Assembly (NCBI GenBank): GCA_910587505.1
Contig: CAJULD010000011.1
Location: 1-64,000 of the forward strand
Length of the DNA stretch: 64,000 bases
Source of the DNA: an uncultured Oscillospiraceae bacterium
Lineage (GTDB): Bacteria; Bacillota; Clostridia; Oscillospirales; Oscillospiraceae
Direction of reading: 5' to 3'
In this document: positions 24,965-33,727 of the stretch, piece by piece
How positions within the stretch are numbered: position 1 is the stretch's first letter
Layout of the letters: the number at the start of each line of letters is the position of its first letter
Notes under the pieces: model-generated
What the model saw: the letters and a program-made list of their open reading frames with translations, nothing else
Database searches by the model: none
Told to the model about the DNA's origin: nothing
Translations under genes and position numbers: made by a program

Positions 24965-26350
24965 ATGATCTCTGCCCTTCGCCGGGAGCCCGGCTTTTAC
25001 AGGAAGCTGTGGACGCTGGCCGCGCCCATGATTCTGCAAAATATCATCACCACCTCTCTTGGCTTCGCCGACACCTTCATGGTGGGCCTGCTGGGCAACG
25101 CGGAAATGGCGGCGGTCACTGCCGCCAACGTGCCCGTATTTATTATTCAAATCGTGATTTTTGGTTTTCAGAGCGGGATGGCCGTGCTGGTCAGCCAGTA
25201 TTGGGGCCGGGGAGATACGGACAACATCAACCGCTGCATGGGGGTGGCTCTGTACGCCGTGACGGGTTTTTCCACCCTGCTTGCGCTGATTACCTTTTTC
25301 TTTCCCGCCCAGGTGCTGCGCCTGATTACCCCGAATCAGGATCTGATCGGTCTGGGGACCCGGTATATCCAGCTGGTGGGCTTTTCCTACATCTTCAACG
25401 GCGTCAGCAGCATTTACGCCGGGCTCCAGCGGAGCACGGAATACCCGAAGTTCGGCATGATCCTTTATGGAATTTCCATGTGCGTGAACACGTTTCTTAA
25501 CTACGTGCTGATTTTCGGCAAATTCGGCGCGCCTGCTCTGGGGGTCACCGGCGCGGCGATTGCCACCCTGACCAGCCGGGTGGTGGAGTTCCTGATTGCC
25601 GCGGTATTCGCGTCCCGGAGCCGGCGCATTCCCCTCCGCTGGGGCTGCATTCTCCGTCCCGGGCGGGCCATTCTCCGCCGCTTCATCCGCTATTCCGCCC
25701 CGGTGGTTGGCAACGAGGCCATGTGGAGCGTCGGCGCCTCCATGCTCACCGTCATCATGGGCCACATGGACAACAGCCAGGATATGCTGGCCGCCTACGC
25801 CCTGATCGGCAATATTGACCGGATCTCTACCGTGGTCTGCTTTGGCGTCGCCGCGGCGGCGGCGGTCATCGTGGGAAAAGAGATTGGCCAGGGCCGCAGC
25901 CGGAAGCAGGTTTACGACGTCAGCTGGACGCTGCTGCTGGTCTCTCTGCTCATCGGCGGCGGGGTGGCGGCGCTGCTGCTGATCCTTTTGCCCTCTTTTT
26001 CCCGGCCGGTTCTGTTTCCGCTGTTCAGGCTTTCCTCCGGCGCGACGGAGGCCGCCGTGTATCTGTCTGTTACTTATGCGGTCTCCATGCCCATGCGGTC
26101 CTTTGATATCACCAATATCACCGGCGTCCTCCGGGCGGGCGGAGACGCCCGCGTGGCTTCGCTGATCGACGTCGGACCCCTGTGGCTGGGGGCGATCCCG
26201 CTGATGGCCCTGACGGGGCTGGTCCTCCATGCGCCCACCTGGGTTGTCTGCATCGCCATGCAGGCGGAAAACCTGTTGAAATGTCCCATCGGACTGATCC
26301 GCTTCCGGAGCGGGAAATGGATCAACGACGTGACCCGGGCGGGAGGGTGA
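24965..26350 (+). CDS. MATE family efflux transporter
   Basis: A 461-residue MatE protein with about 12 membrane segments. The first half begins LAAPMILQNIITTSLGFADTFMVG and ends with the Gln-Ser-containing segment IQIVIFGFQSGMAVLVSQYWG. It is only distantly like the MATE protein at 19768 and belongs to the NorM/DinF-like part of the superfamily. Start behind AAAAGGAG, 39 bases after the desulfurase stop, so co-transcription is likely. Substrate unknown. Confidence 0.88.
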   Translation: MISALRREPGFYRKLWTLAAPMILQNIITTSLGFADTFMVGLLGNAEMAAVTAANVPVFIIQIVIFGFQSGMAVLVSQYWGRGDTDNINRCMGVALYAVTGFSTLLALITFFFPAQVLRLITPNQDLIGLGTRYIQLVGFSYIFNGVSSIYAGLQRSTEYPKFGMILYGISMCVNTFLNYVLIFGKFGAPALGVTGAAIATLTSRVVEFLIAAVFASRSRRIPLRWGCILRPGRAILRRFIRYSAPVVGNEAMWSVGASMLTVIMGHMDNSQDMLAAYALIGNIDRISTVVCFGVAAAAAVIVGKEIGQGRSRKQVYDVSWTLLLVSLLIGGGVAALLLILLPSFSRPVLFPLFRLSSGATEAAVYLSVTYAVSMPMRSFDITNITGVLRAGGDARVASLIDVGPLWLGAIPLMALTGLVLHAPTWVVCIAMQAENLLKCPIGLIRFRSGKWINDVTRAGG

Positions 26351-26524
26351 TTTTCGCCCCCGTGGGACCGCCCGGGCGGTCCGGGGTTCTGCATATTCAT
26401 AAAAACCTGCAAAATCTATCCGTCAAATCGTGCAAAGCAAAGGAAAAAGTCTCCTCCTGTTTTGGCGATTTGGCGGATTTTTGGAATTTTGTCTCAATAT
26501 TTATTCATTTCCCATGAAAAACTA

Positions 26525-26553
26525 TTGACATTTTCTGAAAATCGGTGTATGCT
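26525..26553 (+). promoter_or_regulatory. Promoter of the amino-acid ABC transporter operon
   Basis: Perfect TTGACA, 17-base spacer, TATGCT. Start near 26560, giving a leader of about 68 bases. Confidence 0.8.
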
Positions 26554-26595
26554 TCCTCTCACCCGGTGAAAGAATCGGGCAGGAAGAAAAATCAG

Positions 26596-26628
26596 ATGAA
26601 ATTACCTGTTGAAAGGGAGTTATTGTAA
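26596..26628 (+). other. Upstream ORF (10 codons) overlapping the binding-protein start
   Basis: Encodes MKLPVERELL behind AGGAAG. Its TAA stop overlaps the ATG of the next gene by one base (TAATG), and the ribosome site of the next gene lies inside it. This arrangement would couple the two translations; whether it is used is unknown. Confidence 0.35.
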
Positions 26629-27416
26629 TGAAAAAGTTTGTTACCCTGCTGCTGGCTCTGGTCATGGTCATGAGTCTGGCCGCCTGCGGCGGCGACAGCC
26701 AGTCCGGCAACGGACTGAAGACCGTGGAAGCCGGCAAGCTCCACATGTCCACCAACGCGGAGTTTCCCCCCTACGAGATGACCACCGACGACGGCGGCTT
26801 TGAGGGCATCGACGTGGAGGTGGCCGAGGCCATCGCCAGGAAGCTGGGGCTGGAGCTGGTGGTGGACGACATGGGTTTTGACGCCGCCCTTACCGCCGTG
26901 CAGACCGGCCAAAGCGACATCGCCATGGCGGGCATCACCGTCACCGACGACCGGCTGGAGGTCATGGACTTCTCCGACAGCTACGCCACCGGCGTGCAGG
27001 TGGTCATCGTCAGGGAGGACTCCCCGGCCGTCCAGTCCATCGACGATCTGGCCAGCGCCGCCATGATTGGCACCCAGAAGGCCACCACCGGCTACATCTA
27101 CTGCTCCGACAGCCCGGAGAACGGCGGCTACGGAGAGGACCACGTCATCGCCTTCGATACCGGCGCTCTGGCCGTCATGGCCCTGGTCAACGGCCAGGTG
27201 GACGCGGTGGTCATCGACAACGAGCCCGCCAGGGCCTACGTGGCCGAGAACCCCGGCTTGATGATTCTGGACACCGAGTTTGCCGTGGAGGACTACGCCA
27301 TCGGCTTCGCCAAGGGCAACGACGCGCTGAGAGAAGCCGTCAACGCCGCCATGAAGGAGCTGAAGGACGACGGTACCTTCCAGAGCATCGTGGACAGGTA
27401 CATCACCGCCGAGTAA
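26628..27416 (+). CDS. Amino-acid ABC transporter substrate-binding lipoprotein
   Basis: A 262-residue lipoprotein: signal peptide with lipobox SLAAC (C at about residue 19), then a bacterial SBP family 3 domain (FPPYEMTTDDGGFEGIDVEVAEAIARKLG; FAKGNDALREAVNAAMKEL). It would capture a polar amino acid outside the cell and hand it to the permease encoded next. The start at 26628 follows AAGGGAG. A hairpin behind the gene probably lowers expression of the permease and ATPase relative to the binding protein. Confidence 0.93.
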   Translation: MKKFVTLLLALVMVMSLAACGGDSQSGNGLKTVEAGKLHMSTNAEFPPYEMTTDDGGFEGIDVEVAEAIARKLGLELVVDDMGFDAALTAVQTGQSDIAMAGITVTDDRLEVMDFSDSYATGVQVVIVREDSPAVQSIDDLASAAMIGTQKATTGYIYCSDSPENGGYGEDHVIAFDTGALAVMALVNGQVDAVVIDNEPARAYVAENPGLMILDTEFAVEDYAIGFAKGNDALREAVNAAMKELKDDGTFQSIVDRYITAE

Positions 27417-27429
27417 ACGGATTCTGCGA

Positions 27430-27454
27430 GGGGCGGCCCTGTGGCCGCCCCTTT
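27430..27454 (+). terminator. Attenuating hairpin between binding protein and permease
   Basis: GGGGCGGCC pairs with GGCCGCCCC over a 4-base loop, followed by TTT. The short T-run suggests partial read-through. Confidence 0.6.
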
Positions 27455-27479
27455 CCTGCAAAAAGAAAGGAGGCCCCTC

Positions 27480-28205
27480 ATGGCGATATTTGACTGGCTG
27501 ACCAGCCTTGCCCCGAGGCTTCACAGGGCGTTCATCGAGGGCGGGCGCTGGAAGCTCTACCTCCAGGGACTGGGCGTCACTCTGGAGATGACCGTGGCCG
27601 CGCTGATTTTCGGCGTGATTCTGGGTCTGATGGTGGCGGTGGTCCGCACCGCCCACGACCAGCAGCGGCCCGGCCGCCGCAACCCCCTGCTGGGCTTTTT
27701 CAACGGCCTGTGCGGCCTCTACACCACCGTCATCCGGGGCACCCCCATGATGGTGCAGCTGCTCATCTGGAGCTTCGTCATCTTCAAGACCAGCCGGAAC
27801 AAGGTTCTGGTGGGCATTATCGGCCTGGGCATCAACTCGGGGGCCTACGTGGCGGAGATCATCCGGGGCGGCCTCATGAGCGTGGACGCGGGGCAGAGCG
27901 AGGCGGGACGCTCCCTGGGTCTGGGGTACTTCGACACCATGCGTTTCATCGTCATCCCCCAGGCGTTCAAGAATATCCTGCCCTCTCTGGGCAACGAGTT
28001 CATTACCCTCTTCAAAGATACCTCCCTGGTGCAGGCGATCGGCGCGGCGGAGCTGACCTACTACGCTTTCACCATCGGCGGGCGGACCTTCGATTACATG
28101 CCCCCTCTGATTGGAATCGCGCTGATGTACCTGGCGGTAGTGATTATTTTTACCTGGCTTCAGGCCAGACTGGAAAGGAGGCTGCGGCAAAGTGATCGAC
28201 GTTAG
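27480..28205 (+). CDS. Amino-acid ABC transporter permease
   Basis: A 241-residue HisM/GlnP-type permease with about five membrane segments and the EAA loop QSEAGRSLGLGYFDTMRFIVIPQAFKNILPSLGNEF. The N-terminal YLQGLGVTLEMT matches the family. The start at 27480 follows AAAGGAGG. Its end overlaps the ATPase gene by 14 bases. Confidence 0.93.
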   Translation: MAIFDWLTSLAPRLHRAFIEGGRWKLYLQGLGVTLEMTVAALIFGVILGLMVAVVRTAHDQQRPGRRNPLLGFFNGLCGLYTTVIRGTPMMVQLLIWSFVIFKTSRNKVLVGIIGLGINSGAYVAEIIRGGLMSVDAGQSEAGRSLGLGYFDTMRFIVIPQAFKNILPSLGNEFITLFKDTSLVQAIGAAELTYYAFTIGGRTFDYMPPLIGIALMYLAVVIIFTWLQARLERRLRQSDRR

Positions 28206-28914
28206 AAACCTTTCCAAGGCCTTCGGGGACCATGTGGTGCTGGATGGGATCGACCAGCATATCTCCCCGGGGGAAAAGGTGGTGGTCATCGGGCCCTCCG
28301 GGTCCGGCAAGTCCACGTTCCTGCGGTGCCTCAATCTCCTGGAGACTCCCACCGGAGGGACCATCACCTTCCAGGGGCAGGAGATCACGGGCCCCAGGGT
28401 GGACATCGACAGGATCCGCCAGCAGATGGGCATGGTGTTTCAGCACTTCAACCTGTTTCCCAATATGACCATCCGGCGCAACATTACGCTGGCCCCGGTG
28501 CGCACGGGCCTGATGAAGCATGCGGAGGCGGACGAGGCCGCATTGTCTCTTCTCAGGCGGGTGGGACTGGAGGAGAAGGCGGAGGCCTATCCCAACCAGC
28601 TCTCCGGCGGGCAGAAGCAGCGGGTGGCCATTGTCCGGGCTCTCGCCATGCGCCCGAAGGTGATGCTCTTTGACGAGCCCACCTCCGCCCTGGACCCGGA
28701 GATGGTGGGCGAGGTGCTGGAGGTCATGAAGGACCTGGCTCACGAGGGAATGACCATGGTGGTGGTAACCCATGAGATGGGCTTTGCCCGGGAGGTGGGC
28801 AGCCGGGTGGTCTTCATGGACGGGGGTGTGATTGTGGAGGAGGACGAGCCCTCCGCGCTTTTCGCCCACCCAAAGAGCGAACGGCTGCGGTCCTTTCTGG
28901 CGAAGGTTCTATAA
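28192..28914 (+). CDS. Amino-acid ABC transporter ATPase (GlnQ-like)
   Basis: A 240-residue ABC ATPase with Walker A GPSGSGKST, Q-loop VFQHFNLFP, signature LSGGQKQRVAIVRALA, Walker B VMLFDEPTSALDPE and H-loop VVTHEM. The FNLFPNMT and DPEMVGEVL segments are typical of polar amino-acid importers. GTG start inside the permease gene, implying translational coupling; the ribosome site AAGGAGG lies in the permease reading frame. Confidence 0.95.
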   Translation: MIDVRNLSKAFGDHVVLDGIDQHISPGEKVVVIGPSGSGKSTFLRCLNLLETPTGGTITFQGQEITGPRVDIDRIRQQMGMVFQHFNLFPNMTIRRNITLAPVRTGLMKHAEADEAALSLLRRVGLEEKAEAYPNQLSGGQKQRVAIVRALAMRPKVMLFDEPTSALDPEMVGEVLEVMKDLAHEGMTMVVVTHEMGFAREVGSRVVFMDGGVIVEEDEPSALFAHPKSERLRSFLAKVL

Positions 28915-28917
28915 AGA

Positions 28918-28949
28918 CGGCCCCCTGTCCGGTTACCGGCAGGGGGCCG
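28918..28949 (+). terminator. Hairpin ending the amino-acid transporter operon
   Basis: GGCCCCCTG pairs with CAGGGGGCC around an inner CCGG/CCGG. There is no long T-run behind it. Confidence 0.55.
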
Positions 28950-29084
28950 CCTGTACGACCGGCTTTGAAAAGGCCGCTAAAGCCGCATGGGACATTTCCC
29001 CCCACCGCCGAAAACGCCCCTGCAGGCGGCGCAAGTGCCCGGGGAGGCGGGTTGAAAACTTTGATATCCGGACGCTGTTGAGCC

Positions 29085-29113
29085 TTGCGATGCCGGAAAA
29101 TCAGTGCTATAAT
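29085..29113 (+). promoter_or_regulatory. Strong promoter of the chemoreceptor gene
   Basis: TTGCGA, 17-base spacer, TGC and a perfect TATAAT (extended -10). It leaves a leader of about 90 bases. The form is sigma-A, not the flagellar sigma-28 type. Confidence 0.8.
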
Positions 29114-29208
29114 ACCGAAGGCTGAGAGCGCAGTCAAAAATCCCATATCCTGTCAGAGAGACGCGTTCTCCTGCCCAAAATAAAAAGCAGGTAAGAGGAA
29201 GGTCATCT

Positions 29209-31155
29209 ATGAAGTCGATCAAATCAAAAATCCAAATCAGTATGTTATCGGTAGTGCTGGTCGGTTCGGTGCTGATCGGTGTGATTACAGCCCTTTTGAA
29301 TGCCAGCGGAATTGATGATGTGATGTCCAAAACTTTAGGCCCCGCTACACAGATGGCCGCAGATGCTGTGGAGTGGAAAATGGGGAACTACTGGACGGCA
29401 CTCCAGGAGGCCGCCTCCTCCGATATCTTCCGGGAATCTGATCCGACTGCTCCGGAACTGGTTCCGCTTCGAGAGGATATCGCCCAGCGCAACGGCTTTC
29501 TCTATATTGGCAAAATGGATGCCAGCGGGTTTTCTTCCACGGGATACAGCTACGCGGAAGAAGATTATTTTCAGCAGTGCAGGTCTACCATGAAACCCTA
29601 CATCTCCGATATTATGAACGACGGACAGCGGATGATCTTCCTGCTGGAGGTGCCTGTCATTACCGACGGCCGCTTTGAGGGCGTGGTTTACGGCGGAATC
29701 AGCGCTGATTTTCTCTCGGACATTGTGGTCAACCTGGCTATGGGCAGCGACGGAGTTGCCTATGTGCTGGACAGCAAAGGCAATGTGATTGGTCATCGGG
29801 AGGCTTCTGTCGTAGAGGAAGGCTCCAACATGATTGAAGCCGCGAAAACGGATTCCACAATAGCGGATATAGCCGCCGTGAATCAGCGTATGATTCAGGG
29901 AGAACGCGGCTTCGGCGCATATAATTTTTATGGTGACAACAAATTTGTGGGGTTTGCTCCCATTGGCGGCAACCAGAAGTGGAGTATTGCGATTGAGACC
30001 AGCCAGCGGGAGTTCAAGTCCTCGTTGGACCGAAGCATTATGCTGACAGTTTTGGTGGTAGTCCTGGTTGTGCTCGCCACATTCCCTGTGGCAATCAAAG
30101 TTGGCAGGTCCATCTCCGGCCCGATTCAGTCCTGCGTTGCCCGGCTTGAGAAGATGGCTGACGGAGATTTGCACACGCCGTCCCCGCAGGTGAAGTCCAG
30201 GGACGAAACCGCCCAGCTGGCAAGAGCTCTGGAAACCATGCTGTCCCATCTAAACGATGTGACGCAGGATGTGTCCCATCATCTGGGTAAAATGGCGCAG
30301 GGGGATTTCCGTGAAACGATCACCCATACATATTGGGGCGACTTTGTAACTATGGAGCAGTCCATTAAGGCGATCCACCATTCCCTGAAAGACACGCTTT
30401 CCCAGATCAGCCAGTCCGCCGGAACCGTGGCCGGCAGTGCCGTTCAGGTATCCAACGGCGCTCAGTCCCTGAGCCAGGGGGCCACGGAGCAGGCCAGTGC
30501 GATCCATGAGCTGTCCGCTACTGCCGACAGCATAGCGGAGAACGCCAGACAGACCGCAGCTACGGCAGAGGAAGCCGGGCAGTTTGTAACCCAGGCAGGC
30601 GCGCAGCTGGGAGTCAGCGTGAATTATGTTCAGGAGCTGAACACCGCTATGGAGAAAATCTCCAATTCCTCCACGGAAATCAGCAAAATTATTGATACCA
30701 TCGAAAATATTGCGTTCCAGACCAACATTCTGGCCCTAAACGCCGCAGTGGAGGCTGCCCGTGCAGGCAGCGCAGGAAAAGGGTTCGCCGTAGTAGCGGA
30801 CGAGGTGCGCAATTTGGCGTCCAGGTCTGACGAGGCGGCCAAGGCCACCAAGGAGTTGATCGAGGGGTCCATCACCGCTGTTGCAGAGGGCGGCCAGGTG
30901 GTTGAGAAGGTAACGGAATCGCTGGATAAGACCAACTCCATCTCAAAAAACGTCACGCTAAAAGTAAATGCGGTTGTAGGAGCGGTAGAAAACCAGACTA
31001 CCGCGATTTCTCAAGTGACCGAGGGAATCGACCAGATATCCTCCGTCATCCAGAGCACCTCCGCCACTTCGGAGCAGAGTGCCGCTACCGCGCAGGAGCT
31101 GTCGGATCAATCCCTGCTGATGAATAACCTGGTGCGCAAGTTTCAGCTGAGCTAA
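29209..31155 (+). CDS. Methyl-accepting chemotaxis protein with Cache sensor
   Basis: A 648-residue chemoreceptor: first membrane segment near residues 8-30, a periplasmic-type double-Cache sensor to about 270 (YAEEDYFQQC, GVAYVLDSKGNVIGHRE), second segment near 278-300, a HAMP domain, and a cytoplasmic signalling hairpin. The tip that contacts CheA/CheW reads IENIAFQTNILALNAAVEAARAGSAGKGFAVVADEVRNLASRS. It would sense a small molecule and steer swimming, but no other chemotaxis or flagellar gene is in the window. Base composition is visibly less GC-rich than its neighbours, which may mean later acquisition. Start behind AAGAGGAAGG. Confidence 0.93.
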   Translation: MKSIKSKIQISMLSVVLVGSVLIGVITALLNASGIDDVMSKTLGPATQMAADAVEWKMGNYWTALQEAASSDIFRESDPTAPELVPLREDIAQRNGFLYIGKMDASGFSSTGYSYAEEDYFQQCRSTMKPYISDIMNDGQRMIFLLEVPVITDGRFEGVVYGGISADFLSDIVVNLAMGSDGVAYVLDSKGNVIGHREASVVEEGSNMIEAAKTDSTIADIAAVNQRMIQGERGFGAYNFYGDNKFVGFAPIGGNQKWSIAIETSQREFKSSLDRSIMLTVLVVVLVVLATFPVAIKVGRSISGPIQSCVARLEKMADGDLHTPSPQVKSRDETAQLARALETMLSHLNDVTQDVSHHLGKMAQGDFRETITHTYWGDFVTMEQSIKAIHHSLKDTLSQISQSAGTVAGSAVQVSNGAQSLSQGATEQASAIHELSATADSIAENARQTAATAEEAGQFVTQAGAQLGVSVNYVQELNTAMEKISNSSTEISKIIDTIENIAFQTNILALNAAVEAARAGSAGKGFAVVADEVRNLASRSDEAAKATKELIEGSITAVAEGGQVVEKVTESLDKTNSISKNVTLKVNAVVGAVENQTTAISQVTEGIDQISSVIQSTSATSEQSAATAQELSDQSLLMNNLVRKFQLS

Positions 31156-31215
31156 AAGCGAGCGTGATACCGCCCCGCTTAAATCAGCACGTCACCAGCC
31201 GTTCTTTCATGGAAA

Positions 31216-31254
31216 AGAACACCAGCCACCCGCATGACGGGTGGCTGGTGTTCT
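31216..31254. terminator. Bidirectional terminator after the chemoreceptor
   Basis: A perfect 17-bp stem (AGAACACCAGCCACCCG and complement) with a 5-base loop. The tail is TCTGACTTTACTT on the plus strand and TTCCATGAAAG on the minus strand. Confidence 0.75.
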
Positions 31255-31268
31255 TCTGACTTTACTTC

Positions 31269-31333
31269 AGTGCCTGTATTTATAACCGGGGGTACCGGAT
31301 AAACGGCGCTCAACAGGTATGAGTACAGGTTCT
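31269..31333. repeat. Palindromic element, copy D (65 bp)
   Basis: Short form with both ends: AGTGCCTGTATTTATAACCG then GGGGTACCGG on the left, and on the reverse strand AGAACCTGTACTCATACCTG then TTGAGCGCCGTT. The last two bases lie in the TAG stop codon of the ROK regulator gene. Confidence 0.8.
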
Positions 31334-32549
31334 AAGTCTCCAGATCCTTGCAGATGGCCATGGCGGCGGCGCCGGTGGCCCCGCTGAAGGGGTCCGGCTC
31401 CACAAAAAGGAACCTGGTGCCCGTGCGGATGACGCCGCAGAGATTTCGCCGCGCCACCTCCAGCAGCAGTTCCCGGTTTTCCGGGCGGCTGAACAGCCTG
31501 CCCTCAATGAGCATCAGGCTGGGGCAGGCAAAGTTGTTGATATTGGCCACCGCCACACCCAGAATGTGCACGGCCTGTTCCACGATCCGCTCCACGGTCT
31601 CCTCGCCCGCCGCCTGCGCGGCCAGAACCTGCACCATGGACAGAGGGCCCTCGCCCCGCATCCGGGAGAGAACGGGCGCCTCGCCCCGCTCAATGGCCTG
31701 GGCGCAGCTGCGCAGCACCGCCGTGTCGCTGGCATAGGCCTCCAGGCAGCCCCGGTTGCCGCAGCTGCAGGGCTCCCCGCCGGGCACCATGACCATATGC
31801 CCCACCTCGCCGGCGCCCACCACGGATCCGAAGTCGATGGCGGTATTCAATACCAGAGGACAGGCGATTCCCTGGTTGAGAAAGAGGTAGGCGAAGGTCT
31901 GGGCGTCCCCCAGATCCTCCCGGCGGAAGAGCTGAGCGCCGTAGGCCCGGGCGCAGGCGTTGTTCTCCACGTGGATGGGCCCCCGGCAGCCCAGGCGGGC
32001 CGCCATATCCCGCCGGATATTTTTGTGGGTCCAGTTATAGCTGGGCCGCACCTCCAGCACACCCTGTTGGGGATCCACCAGGCCCGGCAGGCACACGCCA
32101 ATCCCCGTGACCGCCTCCGGCCCCATGCCGCAGGCGGACAGCGCCTCGTCCACCATGCCGCAGGCAAGCGCTATGTTTTTTTCGTACTCCCGCTCTTCCC
32201 CGGCGTGTTCCTTTTGATAAAGGACTTTTCCCCGGTAATCCAACAGACAGACGGCGCGGCGCAGCCCCTGGATCTCCACGCCCACAAAATGCCGGGATTC
32301 CGGAACAATGTCCACCAGATGGGCCTTCCGGCCCGCAAAGCGGGCGCTGGACGGCACCGAACCGGTCTCCCGGACGATTCCCCAGTCCATCATGCTGTTG
32401 ACATTGGTCGTAATCGTGGGCAGGGTCAGCTCCAGCCTCCGGGCGATTTCGGAGCGTCTGATCGGTCCGTAGTGATAGATCGTTTTCAGAATTGCGGCCT
32501 GGTTGGCCGCCTTCACCCGCGCGGGGTTTGCTCCCTGCTCAAGCTGCAC
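31332..32549 (-). CDS. ROK family transcriptional regulator (NagC/XylR type)
   Basis: A 405-residue regulator. An N-terminal winged helix (ILKTIYHYGPIRRSEIARRLELTLPTITTNV) precedes a ROK sugar-binding domain with the zinc motif CSCGNRGCLE. It is the last gene of the DUF4838-nagB-nagA cluster, 18 bases after nagA, so it probably responds to an amino sugar or its phosphate and controls this operon, perhaps also the adjacent aldolase operon. Its TAG stop overlaps a palindromic element. Confidence 0.85.
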   Translation of the reverse strand: MQLEQGANPARVKAANQAAILKTIYHYGPIRRSEIARRLELTLPTITTNVNSMMDWGIVRETGSVPSSARFAGRKAHLVDIVPESRHFVGVEIQGLRRAVCLLDYRGKVLYQKEHAGEEREYEKNIALACGMVDEALSACGMGPEAVTGIGVCLPGLVDPQQGVLEVRPSYNWTHKNIRRDMAARLGCRGPIHVENNACARAYGAQLFRREDLGDAQTFAYLFLNQGIACPLVLNTAIDFGSVVGAGEVGHMVMVPGGEPCSCGNRGCLEAYASDTAVLRSCAQAIERGEAPVLSRMRGEGPLSMVQVLAAQAAGEETVERIVEQAVHILGVAVANINNFACPSLMLIEGRLFSRPENRELLLEVARRNLCGVIRTGTRFLFVEPDPFSGATGAAAMAICKDLET

Positions 32550-32567
32550 GCCGGCGTCCTCCTCTCG

Positions 32568-33713
32568 TTACCCCTGGAAACGCCTCCCTTTCAGGAATAC
32601 GGTTTCCACATTGTTGTCCCCGTCCAGAATCACCAGATCCGCGTCCTTCCCGTCGTCGATGGACCCCTTTTCTGAGAAGACGCCCACAAGCCGGGCGGGA
32701 TTCTCCGTCAGCAGGGGGAGAATCTCCTCCAGCGGACGGCCGGTCCATGCCAGCAGGTTTTTCAGCGCAAGGTTCTGGGTCAGGGTGCTCCCCGCACGGG
32801 TGCCGTCGGAGGCCAGTTTGGCGTCGCCGCCTTCCACCACCACCTCGTTGACCCCCAGATGGTATTTGCCGTCCGGGAGGCCTGCGGCCATGATGGAGTC
32901 CGTGATGGCCACCACCCGGTCCGGCCCCTTGACCTTCAGCAGCAGCCGGACAATCCCCGGATGGAGGTGCCGCCCGTCACAGATGGCCTCGCAGTATACA
33001 TCGCTCTCCAGCACCGCTCCCAGAATGGCGGGCCGGTGCTGATGAAGCAGCTGCATGGCGTTGAAGGTGTGGGTGGACGCCGCAGCCCCGGCGGCAATGG
33101 CCGCCATAGCCGTTTCATAGTCCGCGCCGGAGTGGCCGATGGCCGTGACGATGCCCAGCTCTCCCGCGGCGGGGATCAGATCAACGGCCCCCTCTACCTC
33201 CGGGGAGACGGTGAGATAACGGACGCCTCCCTGCGCCAGCTCCTGATAGGAGCGCAGCAGGCCGGCGTCTCCCTTCCGCAGCAGATGTTCCGGCATGGCC
33301 CCCTTGTAAGCGGAGTCCAGGAAGGGACCTTCCAGGTGGATGCCCAGCAGCTCCGCGCCCTTCCGCGCCTCTTTCTTCCACTCCCTGTACTGGCCGATGC
33401 ACCACCGGGTCTGCTCCTCCGTGTCCGTCAGAACGGATGCCAGCCAGGCTGTGGTGCCATTCCCGGCGAAAAACGTTCCGATCTTTTCCAGATCAGCGGC
33501 GGATGCGCTGTTGACGTCTATGCCGGCGGCTCCGTGGGTGTGGACATCGACGAAACCGGGGACCACCTTTCGTCCGGCGGCGTCATGGACCTCCCCGGAT
33601 ACCGGCGCGTCCGGGGACAGCAGACGGAGCCTGCCATCCTCCATGGCGACGGTCTTCTCCTGGAAGCGGCGGCCGGTATACACCTGGCCGCCCACGATAT
33701 ACTGAACGTTCAT
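32568..33713 (-). CDS. nagA: N-acetylglucosamine-6-phosphate deacetylase
   Basis: A 381-residue amidohydrolase that turns GlcNAc-6-P into glucosamine-6-P and acetate. Motifs: DVHTHG, HLEGPFLD, GHSGA, STHTFNAM and the catalytic aspartate in ITDSIMAAG. Similarity begins at the ATG at 33713 (MNVQYIVGGQVYTG) behind AAGGAGAAAC. It lies between nagB (upstream, 14-base gap) and the ROK regulator. Confidence 0.95.
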   Translation of the reverse strand: MNVQYIVGGQVYTGRRFQEKTVAMEDGRLRLLSPDAPVSGEVHDAAGRKVVPGFVDVHTHGAAGIDVNSASAADLEKIGTFFAGNGTTAWLASVLTDTEEQTRWCIGQYREWKKEARKGAELLGIHLEGPFLDSAYKGAMPEHLLRKGDAGLLRSYQELAQGGVRYLTVSPEVEGAVDLIPAAGELGIVTAIGHSGADYETAMAAIAAGAAASTHTFNAMQLLHQHRPAILGAVLESDVYCEAICDGRHLHPGIVRLLLKVKGPDRVVAITDSIMAAGLPDGKYHLGVNEVVVEGGDAKLASDGTRAGSTLTQNLALKNLLAWTGRPLEEILPLLTENPARLVGVFSEKGSIDDGKDADLVILDGDNNVETVFLKGRRFQG

Positions 33714-33727
33714 ATGACGGTTTCTCC

